64,000 bases of DNA from Tupaia tana (lineage: Eukaryota; Chordata; Mammalia; Scandentia; Tupaiidae), in contig JAKSZU010000009.1 in NCBI GenBank assembly GCA_026018925.1, positions 84,518,139 through 84,582,138 on the forward strand. Direction: 5' to 3'. This document shows positions 43,176 through 54,983 of the stretch, one piece after another (the stretch's first letter is position 1; each line of letters begins with the position of its first letter). The notes beneath the pieces are model-generated. The model was not told where the DNA came from, made no database searches, and saw only the letters and a list, made by a program, of their open reading frames with translations. The position numbers and the translations under genes are program-made.

Positions 43176-43267
43176 ATACCAACAGATGGTGTTATGGTTA
43201 AGTTGTTGGACTCCCACATGGCCAGCAGTGGTTCAAGCGGTAGACCTGGCAGCTTGAAACACAGGTT

Positions 43268-43303
<36 letters not shown>

Positions 43304-43462
43304 ATGGCCAAAATCCTGAAAGGAGAATAGAGGATAAGGGGTTGCACTGTGAACATTCCCACTGGGGGGTGGGGGGGTCTCACTTTCTGTCTCTCTGCTT
43401 CTGTCTCTCTGGTGAGCACACACACCCTATAGCAAAAATCTTTATCTAAAACAAAAAAGAAA
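43176..43462 (+). mobile_element. CYN-like SINE with (TG)n expansion
   Basis: ATACCAACAGATGGTGTTATGG to CCTATAGCAAAAATC plus A-rich end. The GTGTGCGTGCGTG part has become a long (TG)n (about 43268-43302). Confidence 0.88.
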
Positions 43463-43534
43463 GAAATATTGTTATGTCTTTTTGGAGACCCCTTTATCAA
43501 TATGTAATGTATCTATTCATCCTTGATAATTTTT

Positions 43535-43905
43535 TTCCCTTTTTTAAAAAATTTTTTTAATCTCATTTTCTTCCATTCATTCAATCACATTATTATTTGT
43601 CTTACAAAATGGATATTTCAGTAGGTGCACATTTCTCCCTAGTACAGTTGATAAAACTACAAAATATCTTTAACAGATAATACCACACCTCTTTGTGCCA
43701 TTAATGCTTTGCCTCCCTCTCCCTCCCCCAATTGTCCTTCCTCAGACCCTCCTTTTTTTCACACACACTATATCTGGTATTTACAACTACATACTGTCTT
43801 TCTATATCCTTTAGTCAATTAGTTTCAGTCATAGAGTGTGGACACTCAGTATATATTAAGTGGGGACATACAATGCCTCTCCTTCATAACCTGGCATCCC
43901 TGATA
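43535..43905 (-). mobile_element. 5'-truncated L1 3' end
   Basis: Matches the 3' end of L1-1 (TTCTTCCATTCATTCAATCACATTATT; TCATAGAGTGTGGACACTC; TATATTAAGTGGGGACATAC). TSD TCCTTGATAATTTT / TCCCTGATAATTTT. Confidence 0.85.
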
Positions 43906-44421
43906 ATTTTGCTTGCAATGAAATCTGCTTTGTCTTAAATTAGCACAACTATTCCAGCTTTCTTTAATTAGTATTAGCATAATATAACTTTCTCCATCTC
44001 TTTACTTGTAATTTATATAAGTCTTTAAATTGAAAATGGATTTCTTGTAGATAATATATAGTTGGGTCTTTTTTTGGGGGGGTGGGGAATACACTCTGAC
44101 AGTTTCTTTTAATTTTTGATCACTGATATTTAAGTTATTATTGATATAGATTTTGAGTTATATAATTTTCCTTCTTGAAGAAATCCTTTTGTCATTTCCT
44201 GCAAGGCAAGTCTATGGGTGACAAATTCCCTCAATTTTTATATGTCTTAATTTCTCTTTTACTTCTCAAGCATATTTTTTTGGATATAGAATTCTAGGTT
44301 AGTGTGCATGCATGTGTGTGTTTTCTTCCAGCACTTTAAATATTTTCCTCCATTTATCTTACTTGTGTCTTGCGTGGTTTCTGAAGAAAAGTTTGATATA
44401 CTTTTTTAAATTTTCTGGAAG

Positions 44422-44936
44422 ATTTGTGTGCTCTCCTGAGAGAGACAAAGAGAGAGGGGAAGTGAAAAAACATTCTCCAGAAGGGTTGGTCAGCCCATAA
44501 TCCCTTATCCTTTATTTCTCCTTTCAGGAGTTTGGGCATATGCCTGGTGGTTTTTTGTTTGTTTGTTTTGTTTTGTTTGTTTGCTTGTTTTTGTTTTTTT
44601 AGAGGTATTTTGCTACAAGGCGCATGCACTCACCAGAGAGACAGAAAGCGAGAAGTCACCCCCCAGGGGGATGGACATGCCACAATCCCACACCGCAATC
44701 CCTTCTCCTCTCAGGATCTTGGACATGCACGCATACGCGCCCAGCATTACTTTAAGCCACTAGGTCCAGGACTTGAACCGCGGTCGACTACATGGGAGTT
44801 CAGTGACATAGACATTATGCTAACTGCTGGTCCCTGCCTGATGTGTTTTTCAAGCTGCAGGGTTTATGACTCCAACAGCACAGTTGGCCATGTGGGATCC
44901 AGCTCTCTTACCGATCATACCATTAGCTGGCTTGTT
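44422..44936 (-). mobile_element. CYN-like SINE (outer copy) with a SINE inside
   Basis: The outer antisense copy starts at GTGCTCTCCTGAGAGAGAC, stops at TGCCTGGTG, and resumes after the inner SINE with TGCCTGATGTGTTTTTCAAGCTGC to its head GTACCATTAGCTGG-like end. Confidence 0.78.
44551..44833 (-). mobile_element. CYN-like SINE inserted in another SINE
   Basis: T-rich (TTTG)n tail, GGTATTTTGCTACAAGGCGC to GCTAACTGCTGGTCC; TSD TGCCTGGTG / TGCCTGATG. Confidence 0.85.
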
Positions 44937-45429
44937 ATTTAATTTTTATACTTGCTCATCCACAGATAATATTTTTCCTCAGCTTCCTGCAAGATTTTAT
45001 TTTAATTTTTGGTTTTCTTCAACCCAAATATAATATTCCTACATATAGACTTATTGTCATTTATCTCTGTTGGACTTTTCATGGGCTTCCCATATGTGTG
45101 GTTTGGTATGATGTTTAGAAAATTTTCAGTCATAAAAAGAGAAAAAGAAAATTTTCAGTCATTACTGCTTCAAATATGTTTTTCTTTATTTCTCCTCTCT
45201 TGGTATTCCCATTACATGTATGTTACATCTTTTATAATTAAATCAGAGTTCTTAGATTTTCTGGGGTTTCATTTTTATTTTAATTTTAAAAATTACTTTA
45301 TTGGTTTTAGAACTCCATTTTAATTTTCCTGTTAACTGTTTTGCTTTGGGTTTCTTTCTTTTTTTTGCATTTCTTTTTTTTTAAATTTTTCACTGTGCTC
45401 AATTATTAGTCCTCCCTGGTTCTCTAGCA

Positions 45430-46632
45430 CTGTTATTTTTTTTCTTTTCTTTAAATTTATTTTTACATTAATTCACTATACATCATTACAACATACGATA
45501 TGAATTTTCCATCCCAAATACACTTCTATATTGGCTCAATCAAGCACATCAACATACGTGTTGTCAACAAATAATTTTCCATTTCTTATGTCTTGTATAC
45601 TTTGCTGCTTTTTTTTTTTGCCATCATTGATTCCCTATCCCTCACCCTCTGCTGTGTCCCACCCTCCTCCCACATTGTCTCTGGTATCCATGGTTGCTTT
45701 CTATGTCTTTCCCCCACATTTAATTGATTTGCTAATGAACTTAATTAGTATAAATATTTCCAATAGCAAGCTCAGCTGATATATACCTATACATGAACCC
45801 AAGTCTGACTTTAGGCATAAACCTCAATGAGTAGAATGAACATGCTATAAAGTAGTACCTAGCTGGGGCTATATAGCTTACTGCAGTCATCAAATATACA
45901 TTTTTTTTTAATTTCGATAAGAACAGTTTTAGTGGTTTTTTTTTCTCCTGAAACTTTCTTTTTTTAAATTAACTTAAATTCATTCCCTGAGCATCATCAC
46001 AACATACTAAATGTGGTTTCCCATATAGAATAAACTGCATAGTGGCTTAATCATGCATGATATCATCAGTAATATTCCATTTCTACTTTCAAATATATGT
46101 ATATGTATATGTATATATATGTTTTTTACCCCATGTCTGACCCTCTGCCCTTTCCCACTCTCTTATTACACTATCTCTGCTATTTACAATTGTCTTCAAT
46201 TCCTTTTCCCCCAACATTTTGTTGATCACACAATATCATAAGTAATCTAACTACTTTCAATAGCAAGTTCAGCTGGTAATTTCAAGAAAAGCAGTTTCGA
46301 ACTGGTAAGGATATTTCCTTGAAACTTAAAGCCTAGAAACAGGTTAGTATTCTGTTCAAATAGTAGCTACATGAACCTATTGACAGCTCAAGACAGGACA
46401 AAAATCCTTAAAACCAGACAACAAAGCTTAGAAGAAAAGCAGCAATATTTTAATCAAGTCACAGAATGCTGTTTCATCAGTTCAGTCTCATGTACTTAAT
46501 CTTTCTTCTGTTATGGTTCGATCTTCCAGATTGAATTCTGGGATATAATATTCAACTCCAGACTTTGTCCCTACAATAAGTTACCTATTTTCTTAGATTT
46601 TGAACTCTTATTTCTGTGTGTCTGCATTTAAT
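45430..46632 (-). mobile_element. Half-L1 A3: 5'-truncated family A tail
   Basis: Carries both 3' units (about 45450-45730 and 45960-46250), the linker, and the post-ORF1 text up to GTGTCTGCATTTAATTT. ORF1 is absent by 5' truncation. Old-L1 text lies on both sides. Confidence 0.8.
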
Positions 46633-47682
46633 TTTACTCTTTTCAGTTCATATTTTCATTTACTTTTTAGTTTGGAATGTTTCTATAATCTTCAAACTCA
46701 CGAATTCTTATTTTGGCTGTGTTGAGTCCTACTAGTGAGGTAATTAAGAATATTCGTGTTTTTTTTTAACTTTTAGCATTTCTTTTTTATACTTTATTAG
46801 AATTTTAATCTCTCAGTTTACATTATTCAGCCATTAAATGCCTTAGCATATAAATTATAGTTGTTTTAACTCCCAATCTGATAAATTTTATTCCAGAAAT
46901 TCTGCCACATTTCAGTCTTATTCTGATGCTTGTACTTTTTTTTTTTTCTTTTCCTTTAATATGCCTTGGAACCTTTTGGTTAAAATTCAGATATGATGTA
47001 CTTGGTAAAAGTAGCTATGGTAATTAGACTTTTAGTGATTTGTTGGTGAAGTGTGGGGGAGGAGAATTATTCTGTCATTGTATGATTAGTTTTTAGTCTT
47101 TTAGTATGCTTGGGCTTCTGAGATGGGACCTTATAAATGGTTTTCAGCATGCTTCCATCCTCTTATGTGAACTAGAAAGTCTAGGTCAGGCTGCAATTGC
47201 ATACTTCCCTCCCCCCATCTTGGTTAGTTTCTGATACAACTTTGGCCTATTAGGATCTTAAGAAATAGTTTATTTTATGCACAGGTCTTATTAAGACAAA
47301 CAGAATGTGTTGTACATATTTCAGAATGGTTGTTTTACCCTCATCCTACAAGAAACATAAAGAAATTTTTCTCTAATCAGAACTATGAGAATCTAGTATA
47401 ACTTACAAAGGTAAAATTTTCAAATAAAGACTGCCCATCACAGGTATTTTTATCTTGCCAACTACTCCACTCTGATTCTCCTGTACTTTGTCCATTATAA
47501 GTTATATTTCTTATCCCAGACATATTCTTTTAGACATTACTGCTTGTGGATGTCTGTCCCAATAAGTTATGATTCTCTGTATATACCTGTCTGCCTCTTT
47601 AAATTTTAGAGGCAGTGTTTGACCCTGTAACTTCAGGTCTTTGGTAGATCTATGAAAAGTTGATGATCATCAGTTTGTTTAA

Positions 47683-47716
47683 TTTTTTCTTTCTTCTTTC
47701 TGTTTCTTTCTTTTTC

Positions 47717-47752
<36 letters not shown>
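47683..47752. repeat. (TTTC)n microsatellite
   Basis: Pyrimidine tract with nine or so perfect TTTC units at its end. Confidence 0.95.
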
Positions 47753-48500
47753 ATTTTGTGGATTGAGATGGCAGCTTCTAAACATGGGATGCTTACCAGG
47801 AAACCAGAAATGACATTGATCTTATAATTTCAGTCATTATATTTTTTAGCTCTAAAATTTTAACTTGGTTCTTCTTGATAGCATCTATTTATTTGCTGAA
47901 ACTTTCTATTTTCTTGTTGAGTCTTTCTATTTTTTTAATTTGTTTCAAGCATGTTTATAATTGTGCAATTTTTTTTATCAGATTGCTTTGAAATTACTGA
48001 CTACTTTCATATTTTATGCAACTTTGATGTTAGTATCTATTGATTGCCTTTTAAAATTTAATTTGATATCTTTTTGTTCTTTCATATGACATGTAATTTT
48101 TATTAAAACATTCCTACCACCCCAGTAGGAAAGATGGAAGACTACCTGTTACCACCAGGTAAGGGTGGAAGTCCACGCTCCCAATGTGGTTTCTACTGAC
48201 ACTGTGGTTGGGAGGGAACTTGTCACTCTCAGAAAAGGATAAAAGTGACATTCTTCTCTGATACCACTCCAGACAATGTTTCAAGAAGCTTAGTGAAGGT
48301 GAAAATCTAGGCTTTCCATTCAGCCTTTGCTGGTATGGGTGGCAATAGGCCACAATTTCTTCAGTGCCAATTGGCTGTAGTAAAGTACTTTTTTCTAAGT
48401 ATTCTGTCTTGCTAGACTGAGTTGGTTAGGTTAGAGGAAGTAGGATATTTTGGGGGCTTTCTTTGTGTCTATATGTCTCTTAGCCTTTCTGGGTTGCCAA

Positions 48501-48950
48501 TTTGTTTGGCTCCAAGCATAGAATATAAGAAGCAAAAATAAAAATTAAAAAAAAAAACATTTCTGTATCTTATTTTCTTGGATCCTTAAGTCTCTAAGTA
48601 GTCTGCCCACTTCTCTTCACCTTTCAGAGTCTCTTTAAACTCATTTTAAATAAAATATCCAGAGTTTTTAATTTACTTAGTAGAATAAGAAAAGGTATAT
48701 CCATGCCATATTTCTGGAAGTGCAAATAACAATATAATTTTAACATATATTACATTTCAAAAAATAAAGGATAAATTATGTGGAAAAAAAGTAAAATGTA
48801 GTAAGTATAGAGAATGACTTTGGGGGTGTTGATACTATTCTACATGTGGCATCAGAGATATTGATTTAATAAAATGACACATGAGCCAAAGTTTAAAAGA
48901 AAACTTAAAGGAGACATACATATGAATATTTAGGGGGAAAGCATTCTTTT
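48501..48950. other. Gene-free AT-rich stretch
   Basis: No recognised element; possibly flanking DNA of the old L1. Confidence 0.35.
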
Positions 48951-49205
48951 TGTTTTTCAATTTGCTGTGGGGTATGTGCACTTGCCAGAGAGAGACAGAG
49001 AGACAGAGAAAGAAGGAAAGTGAGAAAGCACCCCTTGACATTGGTGAACATGCTTCAATCCCTTCTCCTCCATTCTCCTCTCAAGATGTTGGGCACATAC
49101 ATACATGCACCTAATTTGTTTTTCAAGCTGCCAGGTCCAGGACTTGAATTGTGTAGTCAGTCAGTTGGGATTCAGTCACCTTAACTACCTCACCACTGGC
49201 TGACC
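48951..49205 (-). mobile_element. CYN-like SINE, diverged
   Basis: TTTGCTGTGGGGTATGTGCACTTGCC to CACTGGCTGACC; TSD GGAAAGCATTCT / GAAAATCATTCT. Confidence 0.82.
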
Positions 49206-49462
49206 TGAAAATCATTCTTGATAGAAGAAAAGACAAGTAAAAACTTGCTGAGAAAGAGTATGCTAACCTATTCAAGGAACAAAATAAGTCGATTGGTGTT
49301 TCTAGAATGAATTATGTGTCACAAAGAGAAAGAGAAAGAAAAATGGTAGATGATAAGGGCAGAGTGAGGGAAGGAACATATTATATATGGCCGTGTAAGT
49401 CATTTAGCTTTAATAAGAGGGTAAAACATGTAGCTTATATTTTAAAAGACTCACTCTATCTA

Positions 49463-49750
49463 GGGGCCAGCAGGTGGCATAGTGGTTAAGGCACTAGATT
49501 CCTACATGACCAACAGCAGTTCAAGTCCTGGACTCGGCAGCTTAGAACTCACACCAGGCATATGTTCAGGTGTGCTCAAAATCCTGAGAGGAAAATGGAA
49601 GAGAAGAGATTGTGGTGTTTCCATCACCCCTGAGGGGGGGTGGCGCAGTGATTGCTCATTTTCTGTCTGTTTCTCTTCATCTCTCAGGTAAGCACACACG
49701 TCCTATAGCAAAAATCTCTCTTTCTCAAAAAAAAAAAAAAAAAAAAACAA
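49463..49750 (+). mobile_element. CYN-like SINE
   Basis: GGGGCCAGCAGGTGGCATAGTGG to CCTATAGCAAAAATCTCTC plus (A)n; TSD AGACTCACTCTA / AGATTCATTCTA. A short-type head on a long-type body. Confidence 0.9.
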
Positions 49751-51248
49751 AGATTCATTCTAGTCTGTGTGATTTGATATAAACTGATGGTGTAGTCACA
49801 AATTTTGAAAATATGAGCATGGGGGTACACATCTATAGTCACAGCTATTCAGGGTTAGAAAAAAAGAGAGATAATAAAAATTACCTAAATTCGCTTGTTT
49901 GTTTTCTTAAATACTGGAAAAATACAAATTCTACAAACTGAACTGGGAAAAACTCTAAGAGGTACAGATTTGGGGATGCTATTAGTTTAGTTTTGGATAA
50001 ATTAAAATTTGATGTATGTTAACTATTTTAATGTGATGAGTAGGCTGTTGCATGCACAAGAACAAGGATCAAGGCAGAAGTTCAGCATGGAAATAATACA
50101 TTTAGGAGTCATCAGTGTATAATAGTGCTATGGTTTGAATGTCCCCACAGTTTATGTGTTGAGATTTGTTTGTGATGAGATTAAGAAGATGAAAATTTTA
50201 ATCTGACCATGGTGTTAAAAGGTAGGGCCTTTGTGAAGAGATTAGCCTTAAAGTTATGAGGTCTCCCATGAATAAAGCATGGTTTATTTATAAAGAGAAA
50301 GAGTAAGACAAAGATACATGGACATAGATGTGTGTGTGTGCCTTCCCTCCCCATGTTGTAATGCAGCCAGAAGATCCTCACTAGCTACGACCACTGGTCT
50401 TTGGACCTCCAAACCATGAGCTGAGTAAACTTCTATTTTTATGATTTAGCTAGTTTTTTATATTTTCTGTTTTTAGAAAAATAGATCAGCTAGGGACAGA
50501 GTGTAGATAATGAATAAAAAATATTTTAGGACTAAGCCTTAATTAATATCAACATTTAGAGGTCAAAGAGACTAAAAGTGAAATTTGTGACCCAACTGAG
50601 CAGATAGTTGAATAGTGTCTAAAGAGTCTAGGGTTGAACCTGTAGTTGGGAGAAGAGAATGAGACTACTTACATTGTCAAGCTTTGGACAAAACAGGACT
50701 CTCCCCTTTAAGAGGCAGCACATGCTGTCCGGACCTTTGTCACCAATCACCCTCCTCTGCTCTAATTTGCTTGATCAAGGATCTGCAATAATCTTGTTCA
50801 CACTTATAAACAAAAGCAATGAATGCTGCTGGGATGCAGACACTAATTTGCTATGATGATAAACCATTTGAATAGCAGCTGCTACTTGTACAGAAAGATC
50901 CCTACATATAATGTTCCCTAGTCATACAGAAGGCCTTCTCTAGGGTTCTTTCGTTAATACAGCTTTTGCTCAATTAAACGTAAAATTGCAAATTAATTTA
51001 CATGTTTAGTCAATGTGTACAGTCGATTCTCTATTAATCACTTGAAAGAAATAGATCACCAGTGACATGATTAAGCCCAAAACCTAGATAACCGATGGTG
51101 TTCTATTCCAGATATGTATGTCTACAGAATATGATATTAGATGAAGAAAAGAGTCTACTTTTCTGTTTATAATCCCTATAGCTCTAAGCATATGACTCTA
51201 AGGGTACAAGTGAAGCTAAATTAATGTTAATATAAAAATTTCATTGAC
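49751..51248. other. Gene-free stretch with a 7SL-like scrap and a MaLR-like LTR
   Basis: 49817-49850 (GGGTACACATCTATAGTCACAGC) resembles 7SL-derived text. 50128-50480 starts GTGCTATGGTTTGAATGTCCCC and has AGGTAGGGCCTTTGTGAAGAG and a late AGTAAACTTCTATTTT, like MST/MaLR LTRs. The rest is unassigned. Confidence 0.5.
50128..50480 (+). mobile_element. MaLR-like (MST-type) LTR
   Basis: Text as quoted for the enclosing stretch; subfamily uncertain. Confidence 0.6.
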
Positions 51249-51500
51249 GGGGCCAGCAAGTGTCATGGTGGTTCAGGTGACTAGACTCCCACGTGATCAA
51301 CCATGATTTGTGTCCTGGACTGGCAGCTTGAAACTCATGTCAGACATGAGTGTGTACATGCCCAAAATCCCAAGAATAGAATGGAGACTAGATTGCAGTA
51401 TGGCCATTCACACTGGGGGGAATGACTTCTCACTTTTTGTCTCTCTGTCTCTGTCTCTCTGACAAGTGCAAATGCCCTATAGTAAAAAAATCTCTCAATT
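51249..51500 (+). mobile_element. CYN-like SINE
   Basis: GGGGCCAGCAAGTGTCATGGTGG to CCTATAGTAAAAAAATCTC. Confidence 0.88.
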
Positions 51501-51690
51501 TTTTTCTTGTCTTATAATCCATATTTTTATAACTAGAAGTCAGAGAGAGACTTTTAGCTCTCCTACATTCCTCATACACCTTTCCAAAGTTTTCTTTTTT
51601 TCTGGGGTGTGCTCATAGAGTGTTTTATATGTGGTCAAGAACAAATTTCTTCATGTTTTCATCCATTGACCTCTTCATTAAAGTTATAAT

Positions 51691-52007
51691 TTTTTTTGTA
51701 GAGGTTTTTGTTTGTTTGTTTGTTTTTTGTTTTTTGTTTTTGTTTTCTGTTTTTTTTTTTTTTCCTTTTTTTGCTATAGGGAGCATGCGCTTGCAGACAG
51801 AGAGAGACAGAGAGACAGAAAGCGAGAAATCACCCCCCAGGGGGGATGGCCACGCCATAATCCCTTCTCCTCCTTTTTCCTCTTGGGATCTTGGGCACGC
51901 ACGCACACGCACCCAGCATGAGTTTTAAGCCACCGGGTCCGGGACGTGAACCGCGGTTGATTACATGGGAGTCCAGCGACATAGCCATTACGCTAACTGC
52001 TGGTCCC
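51691..52007 (-). mobile_element. CYN-like SINE with long T-rich end
   Basis: (TTTG)n/poly-T of about 80 bp, then TTGCTATAGGGAGCATGCGC to GCTAACTGCTGGTCCC; TSD AAAGTTATAATTT both sides. Confidence 0.92.
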
Positions 52008-52568
52008 TAAAGTTATAATTTGTAAGCCTTCTTTGTGAGGGAAGGGGAAGGGGAAGTCTATGAGAAAGCTTATTCCCTGCCTCTGCAGTCCATAAAGAAT
52101 GCTACAATCTTACAATCTTCTATGTAGACATGGAAAAAAATATTTTTTCTCTCATTTTGGTTTTCACTTCATGACTTAGACCGTATGATTATATTATCTG
52201 TGCCTTAAGTTGATCAATGTCTCCAATAAAGTCAGTATCAACTTTTTATTATAGCCCCTTTTGATATAAAGACTAGTGTTTCTGGTCTCTGGAATCAGAC
52301 TGGGACCAAGCACTATATTATCATTTTCTCTTTTCTCTTCCTCAATTACTGGTACAAGCTCACCCAACCTACTTCAAAGGAAAAAAACAACTAATCATGC
52401 AAACACGCACCTACATTGCAGAGAGGGATTCTGAAACTCAATGTACCCACTATTAATATTTGTGGAAAAATGTGGTACATAATTATGCTCAACTCAAACA
52501 GAGATCAAATCCAATTTATACCTCATTTGCACTCATCAGTTTGATGCAATTTCTTCAGAAACTATTTC
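52008..52568. other. Gene-free stretch
   Basis: No recognised element or frame. Confidence 0.35.
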
Positions 52569-52819
52569 TTTTTTTCTTTTAGAGGTTTTTGCTATAGGGC
52601 GTGTGTGCTCGCCAGAAAGACAGAGAGACAGAAAGTGAGAAATCACCCCCCAGGGAGGATAGCCACACCACAATCCCTTGTCCTCCATTATTTTCTCGGG
52701 ATCTTGGGCACGCACGCACACGCACCCGGTGTGAGTTTAAGCCACTGGGTCTGGGACTCGAACCATGGTCTACTACATGGGAGTCCAGCAACATAGCCAT
52801 TTTGCTAACTGCTGGTCCC
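52569..52819 (-). mobile_element. CYN-like SINE, long type
   Basis: GGTTTTTGCTATAGGGCGTG to GCTAACTGCTGGTCC; TSD CAGAAACTATTTCTT (perfect core) on both sides. Confidence 0.93.
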
Positions 52820-52984
52820 AGAAACTATTTCTTATGAATTAAAACATTGGTTTATATACTACTTGGTAATCTTTGTAAACTTTAGAATCAATGATTTAGG
52901 TCTAGTTTTATTGGTATCATAATCATGGAAATAATTATCATAGGTTTTTAAATTAAAATGCTATAAGAAGACAAGTAAATAATA

Positions 52985-53124
52985 ATAGCCTAAGTCAGTA
53001 GGTCTCAATTTTCTTTTTTGGTCCAAGAACCCCTATAGACTCAGATTATTGAAACCTCCCCCCAAAAGGTGTTTGCATGGGTTATATTTATCAAGATTTA
53101 CTATATTCAGAATTAAAACAGGCA
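52985..53124 (+). mobile_element. Old interspersed repeat fragment, name unknown
   Basis: GGTCTCAATTTTC...CAAGAACCCCTATAGACTC...GGTTATATTTATC is text I know from a widespread mammalian repeat but cannot name with certainty. Confidence 0.4.
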
Positions 53125-53133
53125 ATCTCTTCC

Positions 53134-53330
53134 TCTCCTGTCCTTTCCTGGGTCCACCTTCACTGCTCTGAAGTCCCCAGCCTGCCCTCCCTTCTAGACT
53201 CTAGGCATTAGTAAAGACAGAGTGGTTGGATGCATCTCCATCTATACCTCTCCTGCCCTTTCCTGGGTCCACCTTCACTGCTGTGAATCACCCAGCCTAA
53301 TTCCCTGCCAGAATCTAGGCATTAGTAAAG
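53134..53330 (+). repeat. 5' monomers (about 113 bp) of L1-3
   Basis: TCTCCTGYCCTTTCCTGGGTCCACCTTCACTG starts at about 53134 and again at about 53248; each is followed by CCCAGCCT and CTAGGCATTAGTAAAG. A fifth monomer sequence type in the window. Confidence 0.8.
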
Positions 53331-53967
53331 TAGGCAAAAATCACTCTCTAGTCTGTTATTTTCTATCTTTTCTAACTCCTTTTCTTAAAAAACAAAACAA
53401 AACAAAACAAAAAAACAATCAGTTTCCCCCTGTCCTTTCTCTTGCTAATTTGTGTCTCCTCTCCCATAGGACAGAGTAGCTGCAGGCTTTTCCAACTCTA
53501 TCTCTCTTGCCCATTGCACACAAAGCACATCACATGGTTTCCATTTTTTAACCTAATTTTATTTTCTGTGATCCATTTTCTGTTCTTTTTGCCTTGTTCT
53601 CCCCTTTATTTTCTTTGCTGTTTTTTTTTCTATTTGTGTTTTCTACTTTCCTTTTCTTTTATCTAACTTTCTCATTTTACTGCTTGGCCCTTGCCCCCTG
53701 CCTAGAGAACTCTAGGTACATAGTGGTTAAACATCTGAATACTAGAAAACTCAGAGAATTTTTTACCCCTCACTAAACTGGTTTTAAAAAGAGAGAAACT
53801 CCCTGTCAGAAATCTGATTTCAAAACTATTCCTGTGGTTATCACATTGGAAAACACAATTAAAGAGAGAAAATAGCACCAAGTTATTTCACAACAAAGGG
53901 AAACACAAGATCTCACAGTTATAGAATCCTTCTCCAAGAAAGTAGTCAAAAGTAAATACATTACTAA

Positions 53968-54938
53968 ATGACTAAAAACCAGAGAAGAGCCTAAAGGATG
54001 AGAGAACTAAGTAATACATCTCCAGCAAGGGAACCCAGTAACTCGTCTCCAAATTGGAAAAAATGAGAGGATATTATCAAAATGTCAGAAAAATAATTTA
54101 GAAAACTTTATGAGATGCAAGAGAAAAGAGACATTGAGCTCCAAGAGATGCAGAAGTCCTTCCATGAATGAAAGATTTAGACACCATAAAAAGAATCAAA
54201 TAGAACTGTTAGATATTAAGGATGGAATACAGGAAATCAAAACTTCCCTCAAAAGTATTAAAAGCAGGTCAGATCATGGAGAAGATCAGATCTCAGAGGT
54301 ACAAGACAAAACCTCTGACCTAGAAAAAATTATCAAAAATACTGACCAAAGTGATCAAAACTACTGAGAAGATAACTAAGAAAAATGAGGATAATAAGAA
54401 ATACTAGACACCATTAAAAACCCAAAAATCTAAATAATTGATATCCCAGAAGGTGGAGAAACTAATATAGGCATTGATAATCTATTCCACAAAATCCTGG
54501 AAGAGAAATTTTCCAAGTCTAGAGAAGCATTCAAACATTCAGACCCAAGGAAATATAAAGAACCCCAAATAGTATCAATTTAAGAAGATCTTCTACATGG
54601 CACATCATAGCCAGATTGACAAAAAACCACAGATAAAGACAAGATACTAAAATTGGCAAGAGAGAAATGTAAAGTTGCTTACAAAGGTTATCAATTCAGG
54701 CTACCCCTGGATCTCTCGTTGGATACAATGCAAGCTAAGAAAGAATGGGGAAATATATTCAAAGTGTTAAATGAAAAACAATTTCAACCAAGAATACTAC
54801 ATCTGGCAAGATCATCCTTCACATGGAGAAAAAAACATATATGAAAATGTTCTCAGATGAACAAAACCTGAAAGAATTTACCAACTCCAAACCAGCACTT
54901 CAAGAAATTCTGAAAAGAGTACTATATGAAATAAACTA
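53968..54938 (+). pseudogene. L1 ORF1 of L1-3, broken
   Basis: Readable parts: 54110-54367 (coiled coil: IQEIKTSLKSIKSRSDHGED) and 54653-54844 (C-terminal: WGNIFKVLNEKQFQPRILHL). Multiple stops. Confidence 0.82.
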
Positions 54939-54983
54939 AAGTCAGACAGACAGAAATAAGAGAACAAAAAACAACCAAGAATA

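Larger units (their letters stand above)
27295..48500 (-). mobile_element. Old L1 host of nested insertions
   Basis: Pieces of one old minus-strand L1 appear at about 27295-27535, 33829-34816, 40841-45430 and 46633-48500. ORF2 text in order includes ATTTATTTCTGGGG / TTCTATTAATCTGTTTG across the first gap, the endonuclease region (TTTCTTGTAGATAATATATAGTTGGGTC, about 44040), ORF1 3' text (TTTTCTTCCAGCACTTTAAATATTTTCC, about 44321) and a 5'-UTR-like part (GTTACCACCAGGTAAGGGTGGAAGTCC, about 48150). Removing the insertions leaves roughly 5.8 kb. That all pieces belong to a single element is inference from their order. Confidence 0.7.

Noticed and set aside
43268..43302. (TG)n tract as a regulatory or Z-DNA element
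   Set aside because: It is an expansion of the GTGTGCGTGCG part inside a SINE; no further evidence for function.
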